Origin: Panagrolaimus kolymaensis
Lineage: Eukaryota > Nematoda > Chromadorea > Rhabditida > Panagrolaimidae
NCBI GenBank assembly: GCA_028622995.1
Contig: JAJQJQ010000009.1
Location: 1,798,001-1,862,000 of the forward strand
DNA: 64,000 nt
Reading direction: 5' to 3'
A program made the position numbers and the translations under genes. Below, piece by piece: positions 1 to 10,458 of the stretch (positions are counted from its first letter, which is position 1; each line of letters starts with the position of its first letter). The notes under the pieces are model-generated. The model searched no databases, was not told where the DNA came from, and saw nothing but the letters and a program-made list of their open reading frames with translations.

Positions 1-2
1 TG

Positions 3-686
3 AATCCAGCGGGTAAAGAAGCTGTTACAAGAGAATCGTGTCAAGAACGCACTGAGCCTAAGATCGATGATTGCAAAGAGTTGGAATTGCCAGCAAAAGT
101 CAAAACAAAAGAAGTGAATCTCCCAGTTCGTCGATCTACGCGTGTATCCAAATTACCTGATAGATACGGTATGGCACCAATTGAATCCTCCACCAATAAG
201 AAGCGTAAGCGTAAGTCTTCTATTTCTTCTGTAGCTTCTGATGAGTCAGTAGTAAACTTCGTGGATCACGATAGTTTTAATAAACCAAAGATGAAGTCGG
301 TCTTAGTGATTAAGAAGGCCCTTCGGGTTCCGAGTGAGGCTGAAATCGCGGCTCGTGAAGCAAAGCGATCAACCAAAAAAGAGTTCGAAAATCATCATCG
401 TGAATTAATCTTGGCCATGCCTTACATGGATGATAGCTGTAACATGGCAATGATTCGACAACGTCAAGCTTTGAGCAACATCGTGGAAAAGGTTAAGTGT
501 GCTGACAGCATCACTGATAGAGACCTTGAAGACCTAGAAGAAAAACACCAACGAACAATGGAAAAATTAAGAGCTCGGAAAGAGTTGCTTGACCGTGACA
601 AATCACTCTCATCGAAAGCGTATGAAGCTCGAAAGGATCTTCAAGACATTATCAAAGTGGCTGAAAGCTTCAAACAATCGGATTAA
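3..686 (+). CDS. C-terminal fragment of LTR-retrotransposon polyprotein (partial)
   Basis: The reading frame is open from the left edge (base 3) to the TAA at 684-686, about 227 residues, so this is the end of a longer protein. Near residue 45 it has RRSTRVSKLPDRYG, a basic tail motif typical of the end of gypsy- or BEL/Pao-type integrase polyproteins (family knowledge). It is followed by a basic KKRKRK stretch and a long charged, probably coiled-coil segment rich in E, K and R. Codon use and base composition are clearly less AT-rich than the neighbouring host genes, which fits a mobile element. No protease, RT or integrase core is in the window. It could also be a domesticated fragment; the intact frame and the LTR-like DNA behind it favour an element. 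Confidence 0.6.
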   Translation, partial: NPAGKEAVTRESCQERTEPKIDDCKELELPAKVKTKEVNLPVRRSTRVSKLPDRYGMAPIESSTNKKRKRKSSISSVASDESVVNFVDHDSFNKPKMKSVLVIKKALRVPSEAEIAAREAKRSTKKEFENHHRELILAMPYMDDSCNMAMIRQRQALSNIVEKVKCADSITDRDLEDLEEKHQRTMEKLRARKELLDRDKSLSSKAYEARKDLQDIIKVAESFKQSD

Positions 687-699
687 TTATTGTAACTGT

Positions 700-960
700 T
701 TATTGTAATTGTTTGAGAGCTGGGGGAGGTGATAGGGGATAATAATGGTTAAACGTGGTTAGTTGCCAAACCGCGAGTCTCTCTCCCAGCTGAGTTGTTA
801 GATTTTACTTTATTCACTTTTCTAGAGATTTATTATTGTGTGTGGTTGAGCTGTTGCTCTTATTTTATTGACGTTAATAAACTTATAATTGATATCCACT
901 TTGCCTCCATAAAACCTGCCTTAGCAGTTCCTCTGACCAACCAAACCAGCAACAACATCT
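700..960 (+). mobile_element. Probable 3' LTR remnant downstream of the polyprotein
   Basis: Directly after the polyprotein stop there is a purine-rich run (CTGGGGGAGGTGATAGGGG, about 719-738) resembling a polypurine tract, then about 220 bp of relatively GC-rich sequence containing an AATAAA signal (around 876-881) before composition drops back to the AT-rich local level near 960. This arrangement is what follows pol in an LTR element. The 5' LTR lies outside the window, so the ends and length cannot be verified. Confidence 0.4.
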
Positions 961-1431
961 GCTTTTAGGCACGCAAGTTAAGTTTAAAAAAATAAATATT
1001 AAGAAAGCATTCAAATGCGTTTTTCTTCTTTCTTTTTTTCGTTGTTGTAGAGTTTTTGAAAAGCGAAATTGTTTGTGAGTTAAAGGCTATTCACTTTTTT
1101 ATTGTTATTTCCGACTCTGGCTGTGACTGTTCTAAGCGCGGCCTGCCACACTTTAAAAGAAGAAGAAAAAAATAGTGTAAAAGCTCATTACGAAAGAATA
1201 GAAAAAAGCATAAAATGCGCGAATCCCATTTACGAGAGTTTAAATTTCAAAGAGATAGAACCGAGCCAATAAAACAATATTTTTTTGTTATTTTCGCGGC
1301 ACCATTCATTTTTTATTATTAAAATTTTCTTTTCTCTTTTTAGCTTCATTTTTCGATAAAAAATGGTTTACGAAAACGATTGAAAAAATATTTATTTATT
1401 TTTATTCAAAAAAAAAAGATATATCAAAAAA
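961..1431. other. Upstream region of the Vang gene
   Basis: AT-rich sequence between the retroelement and the Vang start codon. It has a few GC-richer patches (around 1111-1145) and long A or T runs directly before the ATG. No gene or clear promoter element is recognised. It presumably carries the Vang 5' leader. Confidence 0.3.
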
Positions 1432-4057
1432 ATGTCAGTTGTATCTGAAAAATCAAGCCATAGTCGACATTCGTCAAGGCCAGGAGGTGGATATTCTTCC
1501 TCCAGACAACAACAACATCAAAATCATCGACAACATCAGCAACATCCTCCACCACCGCCTCCATCATTATTATACAATTTTAATAATGCTGCTGCAGTTA
1601 TTGGAGCAGATGAAAGCCATAAAGCTTTATTGCCTCATAATGTTGTTCGACATGGTGGAGGGCCATATGCAAGTGGTTCGGCCATGGAGGTAATTATTAT
1701 TTTTTTTAACTGACATTCAAATTTGGTGTTTAAAAAAAGCCAATTTTAGTAAATAAAAAAATTTTTTTAAAGCAAAACCATAGAAGACTAGAGAGATTAG
1801 CGTATAAAAATGAAAAAATTTATAACTTAGAAAAAATAATTTTCGAAACAGCAGAATATTTTTTTATTTCTTTTTCGTGAAAGCATTTTACACTATTTAA
1901 TAAAGCTTTAAATGCTATTGATAGTTTTAACATGGTGGAAGAAAAAACCCATATTGTTGCTACGTATTTAATAGCCGTTTCTTAATTAATATTTATATCT
2001 TTGTTTTTTGACCCTTTCTACGAATTCTTGAAATTTATTTAAAAGATTTATGTTTTAATTTCGTAAAAAATTTGGCTGTTTAAATTTAACTTATTTTTAA
2101 TTTTAGCTTTTTGGTTTTTTGACTTAATTACAAACTCGAAACAAACAAAAAATAGTAAAAAGAATATTCAAAAAATAAAAATTGAAGCTAAATAAATGCA
2201 ATGATGCAATCAAAAAAAAAATGCATTGTAACTTCTTCTTTTTTTAAAGCTTTTTCGCAATCGATTGCTTGCCGATTGTTTTGTTTTTTTTTGATAGTTT
2301 TTGATTCGGCGTAAAAAAAGAAAACATTGAAAAATAAAAATGAAAGAAATATTGCATTAAAAAAACAATTTTGAATATCTTTAAATTTAGCTATAAAAAT
2401 TAAATTTCCGAAATTAGTTATTTAAATTAGTTATTTTAGCCTCGATTTCGATTACACCCAAATTACGGTGTGGATGATCAATATGCCGAAAATACCACCG
2501 TAATAACTGGAAATACCAGTGAACATTCGTATAGTGGAATCACCGAAAGATTTTACATTCAACCTCAACCATTTGTTCAAGTAACAACTCGACGATGTTC
2601 TCGAATATGTTGGCTAATTTCTTCGATGACAATTTCGATGTTAGCTTTATTTTCTGCGCCATTTATGATTTTTATTCCATATTTATTTCATCAAATCGAA
2701 TATGATTGGCCTGAAATAAATTGCAATGTCGAATGCCAAGGAAATTTATTAAATATTTGTGTCAAATCTGTACTTTTAATTATTGCATTTTATGTTATGT
2801 TTTGGAGAAAACAAAATGCTGATATGCCAAGGCTGTATTTGCCTCGAGCAGCGTTTGCATTTTTTGTTTTATTCTGCCTTTTTGCATTTTGGTTATTTTA
2901 TATTTTTCGATTTATTTTTATTCAAGAAAAATTATCTGAATATTCCATCGCTGTTTCTTATGCTCTTTCACTTTTGGATGTTTTGGTTTTTATTCATTGT
3001 ATTTGGATATTTTATGAAATTCGTCAAAATCGTGCACAATTTATTGTTACTATCACTCGTGATCCAGATGGTGAAAGTAAAACATTCGCAATTGGAGATT
3101 TAAGCATTCAACAATCAGCAGTGGAAATATTACAATTTTATTCAACTAATTTTCCTTCATATAATCCATATTTGGAACGAAGCAGACGAAATGATTTAAT
3201 TCGAAATAAAGCAAATTCAAATAATAATCCTAATTCCTTTCCTCCTCAACAACATCAACAAACAAGTGGATTTAAAATTTATGACATTGAAGGTTTTGGA
3301 AATCAAAATAGTTTGAATGAAGCTAGTGCCAGGACTTTAATGGAAGCAGCAACTAGGCAAAGGATGAATTGCCATAATGAAAGATTATATGAAGAATTAG
3401 AATGGAAAAAACGATTAAGGAAAAGAAAATTTCGATTGATTGGATGTGCTGAAGATGCCTTTGGTTATGTCCAACCTGTTAGTCCCACAACAGCTAATTA
3501 TAGGGTAAATTAAATTTTTTTCTGTTCAAGACCCATCAAAAAAAATGTTTTTAAAAGTTTAAATAAAAACTAAAAAATTTTTAGGGCGAAACAATGACTT
3601 CTACAAAAATGGCATCAACAGTTTTGGGCGGCATTGCTCGACCCTTAAATAGATACCTCAAACTCACTCGCCAACAACCTCATCACCTTCCAACTTCGGT
3701 GGTCCAACATTTGGATAAGTGTTTAACTTATCGATTTTCTGCGAGAACTTTTTTACAAAGATTTTTTTCTGATCGATTTCCAACACAGGTTTGTGACCCC
3801 AAAAATAAACTTTCTTATGATAGTTTTTAAACTTTTAGGATGGTATTTCCGAGTCTAAATGGACTATAATTTGTGAAAAACTAGCATCATCAGATATATT
3901 TCATGGTCTTGAATTTGTTTTAAGAAGTCACAATCAAACTTCAGATATTGGAGTCCAACTTTACTGCACATTTGAATCTCTGCCATTTTTCAATATTACT
4001 GAACAAAGTGATAAAAGAGCAATGAAATTTGCATTTAAAATAAATGCAGAGCCATAA
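1432..4057 (+). CDS. vang-1: Van Gogh / Strabismus planar cell polarity protein
   Basis: Four exons (1432-1689, 2440-3504, 3585-3788, 3839-4057), all joined in phase 0 with GT-AG introns, give 581 residues. Vang is a four-pass membrane protein of the planar cell polarity (non-canonical Wnt) complex, partnering Prickle and Dishevelled. Matches to the family: Ser/His-rich N-terminus, the TTVITGNTSEHS block, four hydrophobic segments in exon 2, then GDLSIQQSAVEIL, SGFKIYDIEG, a basic RKRKF block and, in exon 3, the YLKLTRQQPHH segment equivalent to YLRTTKQQPYH. Exon 1 is proline- and glutamine-rich. The C-terminus reads ...KINAEP, so the ETSV-type PDZ-binding tail usual in the family is missing. 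Intron 1 (750 bp) is much longer than the other two. The start is the first ATG in frame, behind A-rich leader. Confidence 0.93.
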
Positions 4058-4174
4058 ATCAATTTTTTATTATTAGAAAGTTAATAAACAAAATAATAAA
4101 AATAAGTATTTTAATTTGTCCATAAAAAATACATTTAAAGTAAATCAAAAAAAAAACATTAATAAAATGAATCA
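4058..4174. other. Convergent 3' ends of Vang and the GIY-YIG gene
   Basis: Only about 117 bp separate the two stop codons. The interval is AT-rich and contains AATAAA-like signals usable by Vang (for example near 4083-4099), so the two 3' UTRs probably meet or overlap. Confidence 0.4.
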
Positions 4175-5497
4175 TTATTGTGGAGTATTTGGTTGAGAAT
4201 TTTTAGCATTTTTACTTTTAACTGTTTTGGAGCTGTAACCTTCTCGTCTTTCCATCTCTATTAAGATAAGTTTTTTTATGCCAATAACAAGGTTCTGATG
4301 CATTGGCTCTCTTGGGTCGGTTGCAAGATTTTTAAAAGCTTCTAAATCAGCGTAAAATGGTTCATTTTTAATGTTTAATAGTGGTAAACTTAGAGAACCA
4401 ACACCTAAATAAATAAAAATAATATCAATTAGTTGTTTTAAAACCTTACGCCATAATTTTATGATAATTGCTTCAAGTTCTTTACATTTTGCAGGAATGT
4501 CATTTAAAATTGGAATACAAAATACTTCACCATTTTTACAACGTCTTTTAATTTTATTTTTTAAAGTTCCTTTTTTTGTTCCTTTATTTGCATGTTCCCA
4601 TAATCTATTTTGTGCGTCATAAGCTTCACCAACATAAAAAATTTTCTTTGCTTTGTTTTCAGGTGTTGCATTCTTTTTTGCATCTGTTAAAACATAGGTA
4701 TGATGACTCTTTGGCCAATCTCCTCCTGGATGTGCCCGCATCATTCTGCACGTTAACCAAGAGCATTGGCCATTACCTTCTTCTATTCCTGGCCAAAATT
4801 TATCTGCTTCGTAAACATATGGAGTGCATTTATGAATTACTTTTGATAATTCCACATAAGGTTCTTTTCCGTCTTTTTCAATAAGTTTAGCTGTGATTAT
4901 TGTACCATTTTTTTTACAGTCTTTACACACATAAGTATTGTTTCCATTGCTATAAGAATAAGGAATGAATAAGTTTTTGTTTGTTTTATTAAATATATAC
5001 AAGATTTTTTCTTTGTCTTCTTCTTCTTCTACTTGTTCCTCATCATTTTCATCATCCGATTCTTCTTCTGATTCTTCATTTTCTTCTCCATTTTGGTCTT
5101 CCGATCCTTCTTCATTTTCTTCTTCGTCAGATTCCTCTTCATTTGATTCTTCCTAATTTTCTTCGTCCAATTCTTCGTCTTTTACTTTTATTACAAATCG
5201 TGACTTTGTTATGATACTAGGATATTTTAAAAACTCTGTTTTAAAGCTTCGTTTTTCACATATATGTTTGGAATCCGATAATTCTACATATTTTAAACCA
5301 TCGTTATTCTTAAACAGTTTAGCAGGAGTGTATTGTGGTATGGGCTTTTTTTTATGACAACCATTACAACGAAATATTTTTCTACCACTTTTATAGTGAT
5401 AGGAATAACATGAATCATTATCACCATCTTCAAAAATAAACAATCGTATTTTTTTGATTTCACGATGAATAAGAAGTTTAAAATTTGTTGTGGTTTT
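4175..5497 (-). CDS. Two FLYWCH-like zinc modules plus GIY-YIG-type nuclease domain (5' end unresolved)
   Basis: Minus strand, proposed exons 5497-5195, 5152-4450 and 4404-4175. Two related Cys/His modules are visible: one at about 5443-5260 (CxxC, then HIC) and one at about 4990-4820 (CKDC, then HKC); both contain YVELS followed by a Cys/His end. Between them is a very acidic linker. The C-terminal part has TYVLTD ... IFYVGEA ... NRLWEH ... KELEAIIIK, matching the Y, YVG, Arg, Glu pattern of GIY-YIG nucleases, closest in layout to LEM-3/ANKLE1-type domains (family knowledge). An in-frame TAG at 5155-5153 lies in the linker and coincides with the acceptor of a possible 42-nt intron (5194-5153); a 45-nt intron (4449-4405) is also proposed. 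There is no ATG in the first exon, so a 5' exon is missing; it may belong with the gene directly upstream. It could be a pseudogene. Confidence 0.55.
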
Positions 5498-5540
5498 CTG
5501 GAAGAATTATAATTTTATTGGAAATTTGACAAAAAAATAC

Positions 5541-5658
5541 TAAGGCGGAAACGGGATGGCCTTTTCACGGCCGGTCCCGAAAAATTAATTTTTATAGTAT
5601 TTTTGCTTTGGTACCTCCTTTTTTTATTTTCTCGTCCCGTCCCGTTTACACCCTTCGA
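5541..5658. mobile_element. Small GC-rich MITE-like insertion
   Basis: About 118 bp that stand out from the AT-rich surroundings. The ends form an imperfect inverted repeat (AAGGCGGAAACGGGATGG on the left; the reverse complement of the right end begins AAGGGTGTAAACGGGACGG). Inside is a second palindrome around 5552-5580 (CGGGATGGCC ... GGCCGGTCCCG). The GTGTAAACGGGACGGG-type end resembles known hAT-type MITE termini (family knowledge). No clear 8-bp target duplication was seen, so the ends are approximate. Confidence 0.4.
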
Positions 5659-5732
5659 AAAAACACACTTTTTTAGATGTTGTTGTCTCAGAAAGATTTT
5701 GCTTAGCTTCACAGTTAATATAATCGCTATTA

Positions 5733-6395
5733 TCACCAATTATCATGAATTTCATTAAAATAAAAGCGCTCTTCTTCTTCGTTAAGCTCAAAAGCGTCCT
5801 CATTATCTTCGGAATCTTCAATATCGGTTTTATTATTATCGATAGTTTCTCTTCTTTCATCATGTTCGATATCGCCAACTTTATAATTAAGAGCCTTGTG
5901 AAGCTCATAGCATTCAAAACAGACGATATTTTCGCAAAAAGAGCATTTATAAGCGTTAATCTTCCTAAATATAAAAGTGGAGTATTTAATATTAAATGAA
6001 TCTACTCAACAAAATACCCATGCCAAATACAATTTTCCGTTTTCATTTGTCCAAATATTTTAGTTTTTAAAGATGGCTTTAATTGTTCTTTTTTTAGAGA
6101 AATACTATGCTCTGTGTTTTCATTTTCACTTAATAGGCTAAAAAGAAAAATAAATTCAAAAACAAATTATACTCAAAATTACTTTTGAATATCTTGTGGT
6201 GCTGAAATATTGCACCCAATTGAATCCTCTTTTTCGTTACTTTTGTAAATATTTGTAGCAGGCTCGCATATCTGTATTGGATCATTATTAATGGTAGAAT
6301 CATTATCTACAAAAAAATCTTATTTTCTATAAAATAATTTTTAATTAACTTTTAGTGGTACAGGATTTCTTAAATTTATTTTCAATTCCAGCCAT
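5733..6395 (-). CDS. Hypothetical Cys-rich protein, possibly the 5' half of the GIY-YIG gene
   Basis: Four exons on the minus strand (6395-6350, 6306-6183, 6137-6006, 5964-5733) join with consistent phases from ATG to a TGA and give 177 residues. The N-terminal part is polar and disordered-looking. Exons 3-4 carry C-x2-H, then CSFCENIVCFECYELH, a closely spaced Cys/His cluster resembling a small B-box- or RING-like zinc module. The C-terminal 50 residues are strongly acidic. The stop lies about 75 bp before the MITE-like insertion, and the next downstream coding exon (5497) needs an upstream phase-0 partner, so this may once have been, or still be, the 5' part of that gene. I found no splice that joins them cleanly. 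Confidence 0.5.
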
Positions 6396-6491
6396 AACGA
6401 ATACAAATATAAAGTATATGTTAAAGAAATAGACACTTTCTACTAAAAAGTAAAAAATTTAGCAAAAGAAATTTTTAAAATGAAGAGTATA

Positions 6492-6675
6492 TGTAGCGAC
6501 GGTTGATAGCTTAGGTTGTTGCGGTTCCGAGAGAGAAAGATGAGACGACGTTATTGCAGCACAGATTTATTATACGAATGAACTTATATTAACAATATTA
6601 TAAAACAAATGACAACAATGATTATTATGCTAATTTTAGATTAGCGAAATGAAGATGATCACGAGCGTCGTGACA
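6492..6675 (-). repeat. 3' LTR of the element
   Basis: 184 bp, TG...CA ends in element orientation (minus strand), same as 8431-8614 base for base by eye. Flanked outside by GTATA. Confidence 0.9.
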
Positions 6676-6791
6676 TTCCCGGCCAGCGATGAGATGATTG
6701 ATAGATCATGAAGTTTATAGTTGAAAGTGGATCATTAAAAGGATCATTCATAGAATTGAATCATAGTGGCATTATAGATAAGCAAGTTTGA

Positions 6792-7889
6792 TCATGTTGA
6801 TTTAAGAAGAACAAAAATAAGATCATAGAGTATATAAGCGATAACATGTTGGAAGCAAATGAAAAGAAGATGAATAATTGAGGTGTTGTGGTTTAAAGTT
6901 GATGAAGTTGATGTTTGAGATTTGATGGTTGTAAAGTTGATGGTTGAGATGCAGTTGGTTTGAGTTGAAAGTTGTTGAGTTGAAATTGTTTGATGTGTGG
7001 TTGGTTCGAGTTGTGATGACGTTATAATAATGATGAAAATGAGGATGATTCTTCCCATGGATGAGTTTTTGCGACGATGTTTCCAGTTTTGTAAAAGATG
7101 CTCGAAGAGCCCTTCCCCGCGGCTAGCAAAAAGTGAATTCACATGCTTATGCAATTCAAGTTTGCTAATCGTTTCAAACTCAAAAAATTCGAGATGTATT
7201 ACGATGTCCTTTATTCGACAAGCTTTGTATCGAGTATGTTGAAAATTTATTCGATTTTTAGGAATGTATTCGGTGTACGATCTTGTATGATCACTTGTTA
7301 CTTCAATGTATGGATCGTTATCGATAAACTTTAGCTGACAGTTTGGAATATTTTCATTAAATTCGAAAGAATCAAGCGGTTTTGTTTCAATGATCGAAGG
7401 GTTTTCTTTTACCTTTTCAAAATTTTCAATAATGGTGGAAGCTTTGGAATCCGAATCGATAAAAGAAGCAACTTCTTGGCTTATTCTCGATGAAATTTTG
7501 TTATAATAAACCGATGAAGGTAATAGGATTGATGGATTCTTTCGATATGTTTCAATTTCCAAGTTACTTTCAAGGATATGAAGTTGTTTTATCACTTCGT
7601 TAATGGAATCAAAAAACTTCGGGCTTTTAATCCATTCTTCAATAAGTTTTTCCTCCGAATTGTGGATATTATCATCTGTGATATTTTCAATCCGTTCAAA
7701 CCATTGGATAAAGTAATCGTTTATTTCCGATACCTTTTCTTTGAGGATTATCCAGAAAACTTTGAAATCAACCTTTTGTATGGGATCCCATGGAAGTGGT
7801 TTTATAGAGTATTCGTTTTGGTACTTTACCAAGTATTCCATTAGCCATTTATGATGAAGTTCAAGATGGTGGCGTATTCGATTAGACAT
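6792..7889 (-). CDS. Gag-like ORF of the non-autonomous LTR element
   Basis: The minus-strand ORF starts at the ATG at 7889-7887 and ends at the TGA at 6794-6792, 365 residues. The first 270 residues are charged and helix-like (many E, K, W and F; no zinc knuckle), as expected for a gag-like capsid region. The last 90 residues change character to low-complexity Thr/Ser/Gln with a hydrophobic end and are probably derived from simple-sequence DNA rather than a conserved domain. The ORF lies wholly between the two LTRs. No enzymatic motifs are present. The family (BEL/Pao versus gypsy) cannot be decided from gag alone; the TGTCACGACG LTR start and 5-bp duplication would fit BEL/Pao. Confidence 0.6.
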   Translation of the reverse strand: MSNRIRHHLELHHKWLMEYLVKYQNEYSIKPLPWDPIQKVDFKVFWIILKEKVSEINDYFIQWFERIENITDDNIHNSEEKLIEEWIKSPKFFDSINEVIKQLHILESNLEIETYRKNPSILLPSSVYYNKISSRISQEVASFIDSDSKASTIIENFEKVKENPSIIETKPLDSFEFNENIPNCQLKFIDNDPYIEVTSDHTRSYTEYIPKNRINFQHTRYKACRIKDIVIHLEFFEFETISKLELHKHVNSLFASRGEGLFEHLLQNWKHRRKNSSMGRIILIFIIIITSSQLEPTTHQTISTQQLSTQTNCISTINFTTIKSQTSTSSTLNHNTSIIHLLFICFQHVIAYILYDLIFVLLKST

Positions 7890-8430
7890 TTTCAAGTTTT
7901 CTTATGAGATATGTAAAATATGTATTCAAATGTATTCAATCGATTAATTCAACGTAGTTGAAAACCGAACGAATGTTGTTCAAATGTATGTTTTCGTTTA
8001 ACAAATAGATGAGATAGCTCAATATAATAACTCAGTTCTTTTAGAGTTATACCAATATGTATAAAACGACAAAAATATGAGATTCGCTGATCACAGAGAT
8101 TTTATCACGTTTAAAACACACGAAGTTGAGATTCAACAAATTAACACTTTGGAAATTTGAAGAATAAAGTTTTTCGAAAACGAAGATCTAGAGCCAAAGT
8201 GATGGGTAGATAACGTCAAGAAAAATAAGGATAAGAAAGTAAGAAGTTTGCAGCTTTGTACAAAAATCTTATAACAGAAGATCCGAAGATCAAGCAAAGC
8301 CAGGTGGCGATAAAAAACAGAAGAGCAGATGCTCGAGCAAAGCCAGTCGGCGGTAAAAGCGTTCAAAAAAGAACAAAAAAGTGAAAAAAATAAAGTTAAA
8401 CTTATACGAACTGTCCAGAGGCACCAATTT

Positions 8431-8614
8431 TGTAGCGACGGTTGATAGCTTAGGTTGTTGCGGTTCCGAGAGAGAAAGATGAGACGACGTTATTGCAGCA
8501 CAGATTTATTATACGAATGAACTTATATTAACAATATTATAAAACAAATGACAACAATGATTATTATGCTAATTTTAGATTAGCGAAATGAAGATGATCA
8601 CGAGCGTCGTGACA
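8431..8614 (-). repeat. 5' LTR of the element
   Basis: 184 bp, the upstream LTR in minus-strand orientation. Its inner edge abuts the primer-binding-site candidate; flanked outside by GTATA. Confidence 0.9.
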
Positions 8615-9150
8615 GTATATGCCTAAAATTTTATTATATTCAATGATGCTTTTTCATCCAAAATGAAAGTTAAACTGAGACGTTATTTCTTAATCGCCAT
8701 TTGATTAAATGATAAGAAAGGAAAAGAAAAGTTTTAGTTAGATTATAGTTTGCTTACTTTATTTGAAAAAAAAAGATTATAGCGATGAATGTAACAAAAA
8801 AAAAATAATAAGATATGCTTAAAATTTTGGTACTGTCGATGTTTAAAAGCAAAAAGTAACATTAAAATTTCATTTTGCGTTTATTTGTTCTAATTTACGT
8901 TTAATGAAACAAGGAAAGTAGCAACGAATAAATTGATTTTAGTAGTTGCTTTTAGTTTTCACATGTCAAGAAACGACATTTTACTATTGGTGTAATAAAC
9001 AGTTATCAATACTTTTAATTTCTCACCATTTTCAATTATAAACAGTGAGAAATTAAAAGTAACATATAAAAACATCAAATTTATTATTTTCACCCGCATA
9101 ATTTTTTTTAAACAATAACAAACAATGAAATAAAATAATATTTGTAAACA
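8615..9150. other. Intergenic region between the LTR element and RLP24
   Basis: AT-rich, no ORF of coding character. Contains an imperfect inverted repeat around 8998-9065 (TTTTAATTTCTCAC ... GTGAGAAATTAAAAG) that could form a stem in transcripts. Otherwise nothing recognised; it should hold the RLP24 3' UTR. Confidence 0.3.
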
Positions 9151-9690
9151 TTAATTGAGTTCCATAAGTTCTTCTGCTTCTTTTGCATCAACTTGTTCGG
9201 TTTCTGATTCTGATTCAACAACAGGAGCTCGAAGCATATGAATCTTGGTTTTGGCTTTCTTGATCATTCCCTTCTTTACAATAAGTTTACCAGCGCGTTG
9301 TTTCTGTTCAATCAAATGTCCATAACGTTTATGCTTGATTTCGTGCACTAACTTCATAATTTCAACTAAAAAATACAAACAAAACTATTATATATATCAA
9401 TAACAAGCAGAAAGATACATACCAGTCTTTTGAACAAGTTCGGGAGTAACTTTAACTGGAACATCACGTTTAACTTCCATAAGTTGAGTTTTATCATTGA
9501 CAAGTTCTTTACCACGAAGTCGACGAGATGCTTTTGTCCATCGAACCTTTCTTGGATTTCGCTTCTTTTTGAATAATTTATGACATTTTGAACGACAAAA
9601 TTTGAAGACAGTACTATCATTTCGCACAAAAGTTACGCCATGTCCTGGATATACAGTTGATGAGCAAAAATAACACTTTTCTAATCTCAT
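9151..9690 (-). CDS. Ribosome biogenesis protein RLP24 (RSL24D1, eL24-like)
   Basis: Two exons (9690-9423 and 9365-9151) joined across a 57-nt GT-AG intron give 160 residues, about the family length. RLP24 is the nucleolar placeholder for ribosomal protein eL24 on pre-60S particles. The start [18 protein letters not shown], then [30 protein letters not shown], is the family zinc-binding N-terminus with its CxxC...CxxxC pattern. The C-terminus is basic, then acidic. A TTTTTTAG acceptor 9 nt before the ATG (about 9700) is a likely spliced-leader site. It is divergent from the SR-protein gene, with 768 bp between start codons. Confidence 0.92.
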
Positions 9691-10458
9691 TTTTGATGCC
9701 TAAAAAATGAAACAAATTAGTAAACGAATGTATAACACGAGTAAACGAAGAGCGATACTAAAACAACCAAAGTATGTATTTGTAGGTAAAAATAAGGATA
9801 ATAAAAAGGTAAAGAAATGAGGTAAAATTTGTGATTAAGAATGTAAAAGTTGAAAAGTTGATTAAAAAAGGCTGGAAACAAAACTTTGTAAAATTTAAGA
9901 CTTTATTTGTGACACTTTGCCAATAAAAGATCAATTACAAAAAATGCAAAGCAGAAATAACGTTTACAAATTCTGAAACATTCAATGAACAAAAAAAGAT
10001 GTAATATTGTTTTTGAATGTTATAAATTGACACAGTTCATCCATCCATTTTAAGAAATGGTAATATTATTATTTTTAAAATAAAGCTATCATAAAATATT
10101 AAACCTTTTGAGGTATACTTTTACTATGTTTACTCCGAATTAGCATTATTACTGTTTATTATTATTTTGTTATTATTCTCTGATTATTGGTTTGTTTTTA
10201 TTATTGTCTTTTTCAAAGAAATAGAATATACTTGACTTCTTAATAAAGATAAAACCGCCCCTTTACCACCACTATAAAAAGAAAGAGGTCATTGTTTTTT
10301 CCTGAGTCTTGAAACGAAATAAATGACCGAGCATCTTTAATAACATTTTTTTTGATCATCAGTCGTCAATCCATATTTATTTGGTGAATTTATTCATTCG
10401 ATTACCAAATTTTATAATTATTTTTTATTACTACTTCCAACTTATTTAATTTTTAATT
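9691..10458. promoter_or_regulatory. Shared divergent promoter region, RLP24 / SR protein
   Basis: The 768 bp between two divergently transcribed housekeeping genes. The sequence is AT-rich; the segment around 10250-10300 is less so and includes a TATAAAAA-like string near 10272-10280 upstream of the SR gene. That this acts as a bidirectional promoter is inference from layout. Confidence 0.35.

Larger units (their letters stand above)
6492..8614 (-). mobile_element. Complete non-autonomous LTR retrotransposon with identical LTRs
   Basis: A 184-bp direct repeat (6492-6675 and 8431-8614) with no difference that I can see brackets 1.75 kb of internal DNA, and the whole is flanked by the 5-bp duplication GTATA (6487-6491, 8615-8619). 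Read on the minus strand the LTRs run TGTCACGACG...CGCTACA. Next to the 5' LTR (right side) is a TGG-starting primer-binding-site candidate (about 8426-8409); next to the 3' LTR is a short purine run (GGGAA). There is one gag-sized ORF but no room for protease, RT or integrase, so it must have been mobilised in trans. Identical LTRs imply recent insertion. Confidence 0.9.

Noticed and set aside
5515..5739. 74-codon minus-strand frame across the GC-rich insertion
   Set aside because: It spans the MITE-like DNA and has no coding signal or clean splice to the flanking exons.
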